Shown piece after piece: positions 37,979 to 50,817 of a stretch of 64,000 nucleotides of DNA (position 1 is the first letter of the stretch; the number at the start of each line of letters is the position of its first letter). The stretch comes from Tetrahymena elliotti 4EA (taxonomy: Eukaryota; Ciliophora; Oligohymenophorea; Hymenostomatida; Tetrahymenidae), in the NCBI GenBank assembly GCA_000231825.2, contig JH720295.1, forward strand, positions 2,011,191 through 2,075,190, written 5' to 3'. The position numbers and the translations under genes were made by a program. Below the pieces are notes generated by a model. The model did not search any database. It saw only the letters and a list, made by a program, of their open reading frames with translations, and was not told the DNA's origin.

Positions 37979-39933
37979 TATGCTGGATAAATATTTTTTT
38001 ATTCTTTGTTTATATTAAAATGACTCTTTCTTTCTTGTTCGCTAAATGCTATCAAATGGATTCTTTAACTACTTAGTTGTGAGTAGTGTTGCTTTTGTTA
38101 GTAAACTCTTGTTTAGTTTTTGATTAATTAAAAGATAATTAATTTAATTAAATGATTCAATCTCTATACAAATTCAATGAAATTATTAACAATGTTCACA
38201 ATTACATACAAAAGCATTTCCACTAACAATTTAATTAAAAGCTGGTTTTTTTTTGACTGAAAGACTTTTTTCAGTTCAGTCTCTTTTCATCTTGTAAAAA
38301 TTGTTAATTACGAATTTAATTTCTCATATTTAAATGCTTAATTTTTGAAAATTTAAAGAAATCAAATCATATTGAAATAGCTATAGAATCTTACCTATCT
38401 TTCTATTCTTTTTTAAAAAAACTAACATTCATCTTAGATTTTTATAATAATCAATCAAATTCACTTCAGACTAAAAAATATACGTTGAAATTTTTTAATT
38501 TGTTCAAACTGGAATCCATTTTTGATTATCCAATTATCTTCTGAGTAAACTTAATTTAAAATAATGGTACTAAAAAACACAAAAACAAACAATTTTAAAG
38601 GTAAATTAAGTTCAATTTATTTTTAAATGAAAGCATTAAAATTGCATGCTTCAGTTAGTTTGAATTAAAAAAAACAATTTAATTTTGAAATGTTTCAGTT
38701 GTTTTTTTGAAATTAATTTTCTTAGATCATAAAAGTCTTTCAATAAACAATTTTTGCAATTTTATTGAAAACTAAATTTAGAAATACTTTGAATTCAAAT
38801 AATTTTTTTAAACATAATTTTAAATCTCATAAAAATATCATAACAAGGTAAGTTCTAAAAAAAAAAAACAATTTTTCATGGTTTATTTTAATAAAAATAT
38901 TTCTATTTGATTTTAAAAGAAAGATCAAATTCCTTTTCTCAATTAAAAAAGCAACTTAGATTTTTATTTAGAATGAAAATTAAGCCATTTAATTTTGAAA
39001 GGCTTTGATTGCTTAAATTGAAATTTAGACTGAAAATTTAGATAAAATGAGAATTGCATCTAAATTTAGACTTTTGCAATTTTAAAATAAATGAAAATTT
39101 AAGATATGTTTTGAATAGGATTTTAGAATTTGAAAAACAAATAGCCACATAAAAACTTTTATGACTTGATTAAAAAGTATTAAATACTATTTGTTTATTC
39201 TTTTGATTTAAACTACTAATAAAACAATCTTAAAAGTAAGCAATCAAAATTCAAATTAATAGAAATGAAACAAATAATTACATAAAAATTTTATTTATTT
39301 TTTTTTATAAAACTGTGAATGAGAGAAATATGAAGATTTTAGATATGATTGATTTAACTTAATTAATGCTTAAATTTTTAAAATGATTAGATTATTTCTG
39401 AAAATTTAACAGACAGATTGGAAGATTTTAGTTTTTCAAGTTTTTTTAGATTTAGAAAGGAGAAGAAAATAAATTGAGAAAGAAAGAGAATGAAATTTAT
39501 AAAAGATTAAAATGATTTAGAAATATAATAACTTTAATAATATAGAAATATAAGAGAAACAAAGTGAATTATTTGTATAATTCTATAATGAATGAATATA
39601 ATATTTTTTTAATTAGTTGCTAGTTAATTAATTAATGGGTGTGTAAGTTGAGATTATTTGATTAATTAGCGAATGACTAGTGAGCAAGGTTACGACTCAA
39701 GCAGCTAAGTAGATTAAATTATGCACAAATAGCTAGCTCATGCTTTAACTAGATATGAAAAAATCATATAATAGTTGAGTAAGAGCAGCAGGGTTTTTTT
39801 AAATGTTTGGCTGATTGTTTGTCATTCAAATTTTGTTAGAAGTAATTTTAATTAATTGTTGGATTGATTTTTGTTAATTTAATTAAGAAATCAATCAATT
39901 AGCTTTATAAGTTAGTTAATGAATTCTCTTCAA
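37979..39933. other. Intergenic with a two-copy diverged ~313-bp repeat
   Basis: Upstream of the FAM135-like gene and downstream of the GBP gene. 'tttaattttgaaatgtttca' (38676) is echoed by 'tttaattttgaaaggctttg' (38989), and the following ~150 bp also match loosely, so a diverged tandem duplication is likely. At 39660-39790 base composition is less A/T-rich, but I find no RNA gene there. Confidence 0.45.
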
Positions 39934-42900
39934 TCAACAGAGGACGTTTTCCTTTTTAGAGGGGGAAACGGGAGGCTTGTTTTCATTGTTGAGTTATTTA
40001 TTTTCTTGCAAGACTTGATTGAAGCTCTTGAATCCATTAGCAGGAGGGGTGTTTTAGATAGGTTGATTTTCGCGAGAGGAGTTCAAGTTAAGGTTTTCCA
40101 AGATATTATTGGTGTTGTTATCAGAACCATTGTCTTCACCACAGTCAACACTGTTGTTGGCGTAGCTGTAGTCATTCAAACTGCTTCTTTCTCTAGATCT
40201 GGCACTTCTCATGGGACTCTTTCTTTCACTGCCCATGTTTCTGCTCATGTTTAAGAAACTAGGTTAGTTGGTGTTCATCATTTATCTATTTATATCAATT
40301 AAATATTAATATTTATTTTTCATTTTGTTTTTGTATATTTTTTACCTTCTTGATTGACGAGAATCATTCTTAAGACGTTCGTTTTCTCTTAAGAGGATTT
40401 CTTTCTTCTTTTCAATTTTGTTCAAGTTTTCTTGGATTTCATTCTTTTGGTTGATCAAGTGGTCCTTTTCTAAGTTCCATTTAGCTCTTTCCTTTTCATG
40501 TTCGAAGATCAAAGTATTTCTCTTCTTTTCAGCTTCTCTGAACTATTCATTTATTTTTAATATTTAATATTTATTTTATTTCTTTCTTTCTTTCAAAAAA
40601 TTACCTTTTCTTCGATTTGGAGCATCTTGGCCTTGAGGGTGTCTCTTTCTTGGTCAAGTTTTCTTTGGGCTTCAGTCTTTTCGGCTTCACGTTCTTTGCG
40701 GATGTTATCAAGTTCGCTAGACAGCTTCTTTTCGGTTTCTAAGAGTTCAGCAAGACGCTTTTCGGTGAAGATAGCGTTGGAGTTCTTTTGACGGGATTCC
40801 ATCATGGTCTAATCCATGCTGTTCTTAAGCTCAGCCTCAAGTTTGGTGATCTTTTGGTTGGCAAGAGAGAGCTTGTTGTTGGAGGTTTCTTAGAGCTCAG
40901 CAATTTGAGTTTGGTATTTCTTTTCAATTTGCATAAGCATGTCAGAAACGCTTTGTTCACGTTCGTTCTTTTCGTTTTAACGTTGCTTTTAGAGATGAGT
41001 AAGAGTTTATTCGAATTTCTTTTGAGCTTCGATTAAATCTTATTTGGCTTGCTCCTTTTATTGTTAGAGGAAGCTAAACTTTCCTTCCCATAGAACCTTA
41101 TCTCTTTCATATGAAGTATTGAGTTCATGCTTTTCATTATCAAGTTAGACATTTTAAGATTTAAGCTTTTCAATTTCTTGAATGAGCATCTTCTTTTCAG
41201 TTGAAGTGAATTCCTTAGCCTTGGAGAGTTAATCCTTTAATTATTCAGTTTCAATCAAGTATTTATCTTCAGTTTCCTTGAGCTTAGATTCAGTGTATTA
41301 GAGCTTTTCAACATAGATAGCTTTTTCCTTTTCTAAGTCAGTGACTCTCTTTTAGGATAGAGCTTCAGTTTCCTTAGAAGATTTCTTCAAAGAATTGATC
41401 TTAGATTCTAAGTTGACCTTTTCGTCTTGGAGACTTTGAATCTTTTCAAGGGTTTCTTGAGCCCATTCAGCCTTGGAAGTCTTGAGGCGTTCTTCAAATC
41501 TTTAAGTGGAAGATTCAAGAGCAACTTATAATTCTTGGACCTTCTTTTGGAAGAATTCATTTTGTTATGAAGAAAGAGCAATAGATTTTTCAGAATTAAT
41601 CTTTGTTTGAAGATGTTCATCAGATAATTCTTGGTATTTCTTACGAGTTTCTTCAAGCTTTTCTTCAACAGCTTGTCTTTCAACTAAGTTATCTTGTTTT
41701 AATTAAGCTAACTCCTTCTTCTTATTTTCATAGCTGGCTTCAGAGCTTTCAAGCTTTTAAGTAAGTGAGAGAATTTTGTTATCACTCAATTGTAAATTCT
41801 TTTAAACAGTTTCATACTTTTGTTGTAATTCCTTTCTGTCAGCATTATAAGAAGCCATTTGCTATTCTAATTAAGATTAGTAACTAGCTTAGCTGCTCAA
41901 AAGTTAAGCCTTGGTTTCTTATAACATCTTTTCTAAATTCTCAATGGTCTTCAGCTTCAAGTCAATTTCATGTTCGTATTAACCTTGCATGTTGTTAAGT
42001 TAAATTTCATATTCCTTGATATCATCTCTCAAGTTTTCAATTTCTTCTTCCAAAATAGCTTGTTCTTCTCTTAACTTCAATTCGTATTCTTCAACAACTT
42101 AATTGTAACTTTTCTCTCTCTTTTCCCTTTATTTAATTATTTAATTTATTAATTTAAAATATTTTTGTATTAAAAAAAATTACTTTTCTTCGATCAATCT
42201 CTTTTCTAATGCTTCCTTGTCCATTTCAAACATGTTCTTTAATTGTTGTAAAGATTCTTCGGATTTAGCTTGATTTTCACGAATTTCACTTTGAGATCTG
42301 TCTTTAATGGCTTCAATGGTGTCTTCAAGTTCACGGATCTTTTGAATGAACTTCTTTTCCATATCCTTAGAGCTCATTTTGAGCATTTCTTCAGATTCAG
42401 AAAGCTTTGAAGATAATTGAGTGCGGACAATTTGACTTTCAGTTAATTAATCACTGAGGGTTTTAACTTCAGTTTCATAATCATGAATAGAAACCTTGTA
42501 CTTTAATTCAAGTTCACTGAGTTCCTTGTTCAAAGCATCGATTTAAGCTTGTAAATTCTTCTTTGAAGAAAGAGCTTCAGCTTCCATAGCTCTGATTTGC
42601 TTCATGTGAGTATCCTTCAATTCTAAGATGGATTTTTGGCTTGTTTCTTCATCGCCCATATTGTTGATTTCCAAAGCTTGTAAAGTGGATTCGTGAGCCT
42701 TCTTAGCTTCAACAAGTTAGCTACGAGATTCATCTAATTCATGACGAACGAATTCAATTTATTGTTGGAGAAGAGCTTCACGTTTACGAAGTTCAGAGAC
42801 ATCTTATTTGTGCTTTTCAAGAGTCTTGGATAATTCCTCTTATAATTAAGTATTTTAAGTCTTTAAGTCATTGGTTTCATTGTTGAATTGCTCCTTCAAA

Positions 42901-45900
42901 TCACCTAAATTCTTAAGGCCATTAGTACTAGCTTCAGAGAGTTGTTTCTTGGAAGTAGTAACTTCATTTTAAAGATCTTCAATTTGTCTAATTAAAGCAC
43001 GTTCTCTTGTTTGGAGAGTTTCTATTTCCTAGCTGAAATTTTAAGATTAAGTAGAGATCTTTTCATTCAATTCGAAGTTAGATTCCTTCAAGTTAGTGAG
43101 CTTGTTTTCCAAATCCTTAACAATACGTTCATATTTGGTTTGTTATTCCTTTAATTAAGTGTTGAAACCACTGTGAGTAGATTGCATCATATTTTCAGTA
43201 GCTTTATCCTTGGCAAGATATTCTTCACAAAGCTTTTCAAAATGTTGAGCTCTTTATTCAAGAAGAGCCTTTTCCTTTTAGAAAGAACTTTCCTTTAAGA
43301 GTAATTCTCTTTCAACTTTCTTCAAAGTTTCTTCAGTAACCTTGGATTTATTTCTCAAATTGTTAATTTGATCATTTAATTCAACTCTTTCACTGCTTAA
43401 AACTTCCTTGAGTTCCTTTTCCATTTTTTATTTTTCTTCTTCAATTTCCTTAACAGCTCTTTCATTTTTCACCTTATCAGAAGCAATAACTTCCTTTTCC
43501 TTCAACAACTACTCAACCTTTCTTTCCAAAAGAACTCTTTCATTATCAGTCTTCTTTCTCAACTCAACCAACTCAGTTTCGTTTCTTCTTTAAACTTCAC
43601 TGTTGCAAGACTAAATAAAAACACAAAATCAATAAAAAATAAACAAAAAAATATAATTTAATTACTCTTTGAATATCAACTTCTTATTCAAGATTCTTAA
43701 CAAAGATATTAGCAGCTTCGTTGATTTATTTTTGTAAGAATTCTAAGAAAATAAGGTTTCTGTTAACAGTAATAGGACCATGGTTGACCAAAAAACTGTA
43801 GAAAAGCTTAATGTCGCTTTCAAAATCAGAGAATTTTTTATATTGATTAGATTTCAACTTGCGATCAATAGTAGCATATTCTCTGCTAATAAAGTTTTAA
43901 CATTCATTATAGCTTTCCTTTTCATTAGAAGTTCTAATCTATTGAACTCTAGCTTTCATTTTCTTGTTTAATTCTTCTAAGTGTTCCTTGCTGACATCAC
44001 CAATAGCTCTCTTCTTGAAAATCTCCAAAGCAGTTTCTTTTGCTGTTCTGTGAGCAATCTAATTAATTATTTTAATCAAATTAACCAAACTATTTCAAAA
44101 ACCAATTTCTATTTCTATCTCAATCTGAAATTTTTTATTACAGCTGGGCTGGGAGATTAAAATTAAGGCAATTAATTGATAAAGATCAATTAAATTCAAA
44201 TTTCCCATGTTAATTTTTAAATTTCTCTCAAGTAAATTCTAAAGATAAATTCAATTTTATTTGTTTATTTTCTTATTCATAGTTAATTTCATTCAAATTA
44301 CCTTGATTTCTTCATTGGTGGTAGGAATCTTGGATCCGATCATTTCCTTGATGGTCTTTTCATAAGATTCAAAAGCCTTTTGTGAGGCCTTGTAGCATTC
44401 ATCCTTGCAGACATAAGTCCAGGCATTTTCAATGTTGGGAACAGCACCGTTGTTAATGGCACGAATGTAAGAATCACAAAGAGTCATAATCATTTCACCA
44501 TTTAATAACTTGCCATTTAAATTTTTGGGTTTAATTTTTTGTAAAATCTTCTTTCTAAGTTGAATGACTTAATCGAAGAATTCAGGACGCAAGTCTTCAA
44601 CTTCCATCTTATCCAACTTCTATAAATTCTATTCATTGACCAAAGGTCTAACCATAGTCATGCATTCTCTTTGCTAGAAGAATGTCTTAAGAAGTCTTCT
44701 GATTCTATTTTTAGATTCTACTTCATCAGAATAGCCCTTTTGTTCTATTTATAAAATTAAAAAAAATTTTATTTTCTATCTCTAAAAAAGGGAGCTATCC
44801 AAAATTATTTAAAAAGTAGAATTTTTAACATATTTCGAATAAATCTTCAATTTATTTATTAATTTCATATTATTTTCTATTTTTTCTTTTATTCCTAATT
44901 CATAAATAAATCATTTACCTTATAAAGCGCGTTCCAAGTATTCGTTGGAAGTAATGGGATCACCCTCAGCATCAACTAACTAGAGAGAGAAATCTCTGAT
45001 TACCCAGAAGAAACTAGGGAAGTATTTAGAGTATTCTATTTAATATGTTCAAAATATTTTTAAAATATTGAATGCAATTTTTATTTTTTTAATGATTGCT
45101 TTGAATTTTAAAGGAAAATAGAAAGGCAGTTTCCACTAATAAATGAATGAATAAATAAATAAATTCAATTTCTGATTTCAAATTTTAATATTTCTTTCAA
45201 TTCTACCTACATTTAATTAACTATTTATTTTCCTTACTTTTTTTTAAATTTGTGACTATATATTTATTTGTTTAATTAAAAATCAAAGCAATCATTCAAT
45301 TATTCAATCTATGTTTTTTTTTAAATACCTTCTTGATCTAATTCTTCACCATCAGTTGACTTGATGTGGATGTTCTTGGTCAAATTTACAACAAGGGAAA
45401 GATTGTTTAATGCGTTTTCCTATTTATTTATAAATTTGCATCTTAATTTAACTTTTTTCGCTTGCATTTTTGAAATTTTTAAGTCAAAAATTTATTTATT
45501 TATTTATTACATCGATTGCACCCATGGAGTTGTAAATGAAATTGGAGGCTAACAAAATGGCTAAAGAAAAGACTCTAGTATCATGAGTTTAGTCTTCATC
45601 GGTAGAGCCAATACCTTCAGAGTCCATAATTAAAACATTGATGGGATCTCCTTCTGCAGTTTATCCCATGATGGGCTTACCCCAAACCCAAATACCCTAT
45701 ATGTTTATAAATATATATTGAAAATTTATTCAAATTTTATGTTTAAAAAATAAACAAAAGTAGATAGATAGATAGATAGATAGAAAATCTATGAATAAGC
45801 AAAAAATAATAAATTACCTTAGTGCAGGGATTGACAGTAGGTCCAACACCAAAACCACCAGATCTGTTGAGGATAATTCTATTTAACAAGTAAGATTTAC

Positions 45901-46109
45901 CAGTTCTGTAGGCACCAGCAACAGAAACAATACCAATTGGCTTGGGGACTTGCTTGATAATTTAAACAGCTTCTTCGCAAAGCTAATACTCTAATTAAAT
46001 ACAATACAACAAAATAAATAAAAATATCTCAAAGATCAATTTGCGTACTTCTCTATTCCGAATTATAAGTAATAAATGGAACAGCTTCTTCTCTGTACAC
46101 ACTTGACAT
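39934..46109 (-). CDS. Guanylate-binding-protein (GBP) family GTPase with very long coiled coil
   Basis: About ten or eleven exons, ATG at 46109 (MSSVYREEAVPFITY), first splice 46049 to 45990. GBP GTPase motifs: P-loop GAYRTGKSYLLN, GPTVNPCTKGIWVWGKP with the switch Thr, LIMDSEGIGS (DxxG), and WVIRDF, the GBP-type RD guanine-recognition motif. A helical middle domain follows (ECMTMVRPLVNEQ, AWTYVCKDECYKASQKAFE). From about 44.06 kb to 40.4 kb nearly everything is Glu/Lys/Gln/Leu heptad coiled coil. The tail is Ser/Arg/Asn-rich (RKSPMRSARSRERS) and ends KKENVLC. I estimate about 1,600 aa; human GBPs are near 590. GBPs are dynamin-like GTPases that oligomerise on membranes. The last residue is Cys but there is no CaaX box. 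Codon use (AAG, CAA, TTC, GTC) suggests good expression. Confidence 0.88.
45760..45785. repeat. GATA simple repeat in a GBP intron
   Basis: Five or six copies of GATA in an intron of the GBP gene, about 45763-45784. Similar GATA runs occur near 28868, 49606 and 58604. Confidence 0.8.
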
Positions 46110-49100
46110 CTCCCTAATTTATTCTATCTATGTATCTATTTTCTTTTTTTCAGAGATTTATTTGTTAGTTAGTGAGTTAGTTGGTTGTTTTCTATTTCCC
46201 TTTGCTTTATTAAATGCTTACGCTTTCTTTCTCTTTCTTCTTTTTGATTTTTTGTTATCTTCTTTTTCAAGAAAAACAAAATATTTGATATTTTTTCAAT
46301 TTTAAATTTTTTTTCATCTGAACACTGCAACTTTATCAAAATTTAAATGTGCAGTTAACAATCAAATCACAAAAACTTCCCATCATTCCACTATTATCTA
46401 TCTATCTATTATTATAATTACAAACCTATTTGTTTGATTTTTTCTTGTTATTTCAAAGATTACCTTTATTCATTTTTGAATATCTTTCAAATAAAAATTC
46501 CACTATTCGTTTAAGGGTTTTTCATAGTAGATTGAATGAATTCATTCATATTCTTTTGTTTTGCTTTTTCTTATTTGTTATTACGAATTCATAATTTTTC
46601 ATACAAAATATGAATAGAGAAAGTTGATGAAATAATTTATTTGATTGATTGATTTTCTCTCATCAGATTTGATGCTTTTATTCAAAAAACAAATTTTCAA
46701 ACAAAATTTACATACAAAAATTTTAAACTTTGTGAATGAAAATTTTTAGTTGTTACTTGACACTATAAAATATATCTTTAAAATTTTTACAAAAATTTCT
46801 CTTGTTAAAATCAATGACAAAAAAATATAAATTTATCACATTTTATATTGATGATTTTTAATCAATCAATCCCTCATTCATTCATTCATTCATCCAGCCA
46901 GCCTATTTATTATCGAATTAAAATTTTTATATGAGTTATTTTCTATTGTAGCTTTATAAATTTTATGGAAATATTTAAAAATTATGATGAAAATTTATCA
47001 CATATTTATCTAGGTCTTTAATCAGTGACTGGCAGTTAGAATTCACTGGCTATCCTATAAAATTCTATTTAATTTAGATAGACATTAATATTAATTTCAA
47101 ATTCAAACTACTATAAACAATTCAAATTTATTCACTAACCTATCTCTTTCAAATCCGCAAAAAAAATCAAAATATATCATACAACCAACATTCAAATTTT
47201 TGCTTCTTATCAATGTATTTTTATCATTATCATAAATATAATCTCCATCTCCACTACGATACACACACAATCTCTAAATTTAAATTTGAATTAAACCAAA
47301 ATCAGCTAAACTAAATTTAAAATACTTCTATTTGAACACATTAATTGTAAGCCTCAATCCAGTAATCACACTGATATTTTCTTAATAATAAAGAAAAATC
47401 AACAAGTTAAGCTAATACTTCGTGATTAATTTATCTAGCTTTACTAACTCAAAATGTTTGAAATTAATTATTTTCATTCTTGAAGTATTTTAATCTAACT
47501 ATCTTTCTTCAAATTTAATATTTCTTTTTTAAATTTAAAATTTTATTTTATTTTTAAAAATTAAGAGGCAAAATTATTTTAATTTACACTTAAAGTTTTA
47601 ATTTATTTATTTCTCTCTTAGTATTTAGAATAAATATAGTATTTACTTATTTGAATCATTGAAATCTTTTCAAAAGTTTTATTAAAAGTAAAAATTGGAT
47701 TTTTGTTTTAAATTTTTTGGAGTGTTTTTGAACAAATCTTAATAAGAAAATAGTTTGAGATATTGAATATTAAAGAATAAAAGATTTAATAATAGACAAA
47801 CACAGTCTTAAGATATTTTTCAATAAAAACTGTTAATTAATTTTATACTTAAATAACTTTTTCTTATTTTGTAGTATTTTTTTAGAGTGAAAAAACAATT
47901 AATCTCTCTTTAAAAAATGTAAGTATGAACTAACTTAATGTTAAACTATAATATTACATTTAATAGCAATTAGGTAATAAAGTTGTCGGATTTAATAAAT
48001 CTAATATTTATAGAGTGTAATTAATTTAAATAATTTTCTTATTTAATAGATTATTATTGCTTTATCAAAGGAACTTTAATTTAAATTTATTACAAATAGA
48101 AACACCATTTAATATGAAGATCAAAAATAACTAAAATTCACTTAATATGAATACAAATAACTTTTCAAAGTTAAAATAAACCCTCCAGTTCTATTTAATC
48201 CAAATATAATTTTCATATTTTAATCTTTTGAATACTTATTTACATTTTTTAATAAGCAATTTAATGCTATTTAATTTACCATATTTATTGTATTTAAGTA
48301 ATTTAAAATATTTGATATTTACAGCATATTAATAATGATTATTCTTATTTAAAGAGTTAAAGGATATGAAAGAAATACTTAAAATGAACATTTTAAAACA
48401 AATTTTATCTTAAATTTTAATATAAAAATCTATGATAATTTGGTTCTTCATATTATTTTTATTTTTTTTTTTTAAAATTCAAATTAATTCATCAATTTGT
48501 TTTTATCATTTATTAGTTCAAAGATTTTTTTAATTTTTGACAATTGTAAAGGAAGAGAGTCATCTCAAAAATAAAGTTAAAGCATAATTAATTAAATTCC
48601 TCACGAAATAGATTACTAAATAATTATTAAGACTAAAAAAATATTTTAAGCTTCACAAATTTTGATAAAATAATCGTTCTATTTTATTTTCTTCTTTTAA
48701 GTATTTAATCATTTTTTAATTAATAAAAGTTTTACTTCATTAATCAAATGCTTTTTTGAATTTAAATAGTTAAAATTTGGTTTATATCATCATCAATCAT
48801 ATTTAGCAAGATTATTCTTGTTTGATAGTTAATGAATAATAATTTAAGCAGAAATTAATTTAAAATTTTAAATAAATTAAGCAGATTCACTAACAGATGG
48901 GAAGATTATTTAATAGAAAGCTCATAATTACTTAATTAAAAAACAAATAACAAAGTTAAAATTTTGAGCTTATTTATTTGCTTCTTTATTTTGAAGTTAT
49001 TTTTGAAAGTCTCCAGTTAATTAAAAATTTTCTCATAAAATTGCATATTCAACTTAAAAAAACAATTTATTGAAGAAAAAATAATCTTTTTAGAAATAAT

Positions 49101-49830
49101 AATAATCGCATTATTTATTGTTTTTAAAATAACCATAGAAAATCTTATTAAAAGCAGGAAATAAGTATAAATTTAAAATAAATTCAAAGACAAGGAAAGA
49201 AAAGAAAAAAGAGTTTTCATGATAATATGATCTACCTACCTTTAAACTTCATAACTTAATAAAATTGGTTATCATATTTATGATAGATTCTCATTAAGTC
49301 AAAAAAGGCAATATTAAAATCTATTTCAAAGTTTCTAAAACAACAACAATTCTTAAGAACTCTTATTTCTACTTTCTCCTTAAAAATAGTTTGTAGTTTC
49401 CATAGAGTAATCAATAAGTAAATGAGATAATCTAATTTATACTATTTCGAATATTTTATTGCTACATGTTAAATAAGTAAATAAATAATGAATGTATTAT
49501 AATAATTTTATATCTTTTTTTAATAGAAATATCATACAATAAACAAATAAGAGGTAGGTGTTAGTTAGTAAATAAATAAGATAATTAGGTAGGTAGATAG
49601 GTAGGTAAATAGATAGATAGATAGAGAGGCTTATTTAGTTGATTGTATATAGGAGACATTTTAAAATGAAAAATCGTTTGTTGATGAATGAATGTGTTTG
49701 GTAGAATTAGAATTAATTTATATAGCAAACTCTTTGAAGAATTGCTTAAATTTCTTTTTACTGGAAAAATAGAGAACAGAAGTAAGTCTCTCTCTTTTTC
49801 TTTCTCTTGCTAGCTTATTTGTTTGCTTGT
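46110..49830. other. Long intergenic region between GBP and surface-antigen genes
   Basis: About 3.7 kb without a supportable gene. It holds the presumed GBP promoter next to 46.1-46.3 kb (pyrimidine-rich), a CATT simple repeat at about 46874-46894, and mixed GGTA/GATA repeats at about 49556-49626 close to the 3' end of the antigen gene. Several ATG frames are short and featureless. Confidence 0.45.
49556..49626. repeat. GGTA/GATA simple repeat
   Basis: Tandem TAGG and TAGA units, some interrupted by 'taaataaataag', downstream of the antigen-like gene. Confidence 0.7.
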
Positions 49831-50817
49831 TCAAATCAATATAAACAACAAAGACAAGCTAAGTGAAAGGCTCAATATAATAGAGTTTCCCGCATCATTT
49901 GAATTTTTATTTGAGTTTGATGATGAGTTGAGGACGCATTAACTAGATGTAATAGACCCATTTGGAGAGGATGTTCCATTTGGACAAGGAACGCATGAAC
50001 CTGAAGTAATCTTAGTAGCTTTACTAGGGTCTCCATAGTAATTAAATTAACATTGACAAACATTTTTTGAAAAATTCCAAGGACTTGTTCCTTCACTGGT
50101 ATCATAACAAATGCAACCTCCTTTATCTTAATTAATATAAGAACCAGGTCCGCATTGAGTACATGCACGACTATTCATTGAATATTAACCATCTGGACAT
50201 TAACTGCATCCTGTAGGGGCACCTTAAGCACTAGCAACTGTTCCTGAATATCCTCTCTTGCAAGTGCATGAAGTAACAGTAGGTGATAAATCAATTGCAT
50301 TTTGATCAAAGCATTTACAAAATCCTATTACTTTTGAGAATGGAGCATATGAATTAACAGGACAAGGACTGCATTAAGCAGCTGATGCAAATTGATTGTT
50401 TGCCAAATTGCTTGGTCCGTATGCATTTTGAGTCATAAAAAAGTTTTCTAAACAATAATCGCATTGAGAAATATCTCCTGGCTTAGTAGGTCCTGATAAG
50501 GTTCCACTTCCATTTGGACAAGCTGTACAAGTAGCAGCTGCTGCAACAATATTAGCTCCAACTGTAATAGCTGCTTTTGTCATGTAATAATTAAGTATAC
50601 ATTAATTGCACAATGAAACATCTCCATTTGTTAAATTAGGATCAGTAGTAGTTCCTAATGGACATTATTAACATGCACCATTAGTACTTGCATCTGTTCC
50701 ATAATAACCCTAATTGCATTAGCATGTTTAATCTTATAAAGTTGCATTTGCAGCACAATCAGCCCTAACATAACCTAAACAAATAAAGACGAAAAAAAGA
50801 ATTAAATTCTTGTTCAT
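49831..50817 (-). CDS. GPI-anchored Cys-rich surface protein, immobilization-antigen-like
   Basis: Intronless frame of 329 codons (328 aa), ATG at 50817, TGA at 49831. A signal peptide (MNKNLILFFVFICLGYVRA) precedes a mature part made of loose repeats with paired cysteines: CQQCPLGTTT, CNQCILNYYM, CTACPNGSG, CDYCLENFFM, CSPCPVNSY, CSQCPDGQYSM, CTQCGPGSY and CVPCPNGTSS. Four of these lead into a further block of the form CxxC...(Y/F)(Y/F). The C-terminus is an Asn/Ser stretch (SNSNKNSNDAGNS) followed by a hydrophobic tail (IILSLSLSLSLLFILI), as in a GPI-attachment signal. This architecture is that of ciliate immobilization antigens, which coat the cell and cilia and are often expressed one at a time. 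Whether this copy is expressed cannot be told. The reading frame is intact. No gene of the same type lies in the window. Confidence 0.85.

Noticed and set aside
39919..41036. Plus-strand frames of 80-110 aa at 39919-40254 and 40788-41036.
   Set aside because: Antisense to the GBP tail and coiled coil, whose Glu/Lys/Gln codons read as Phe/Leu/Ser/Val on the other strand.
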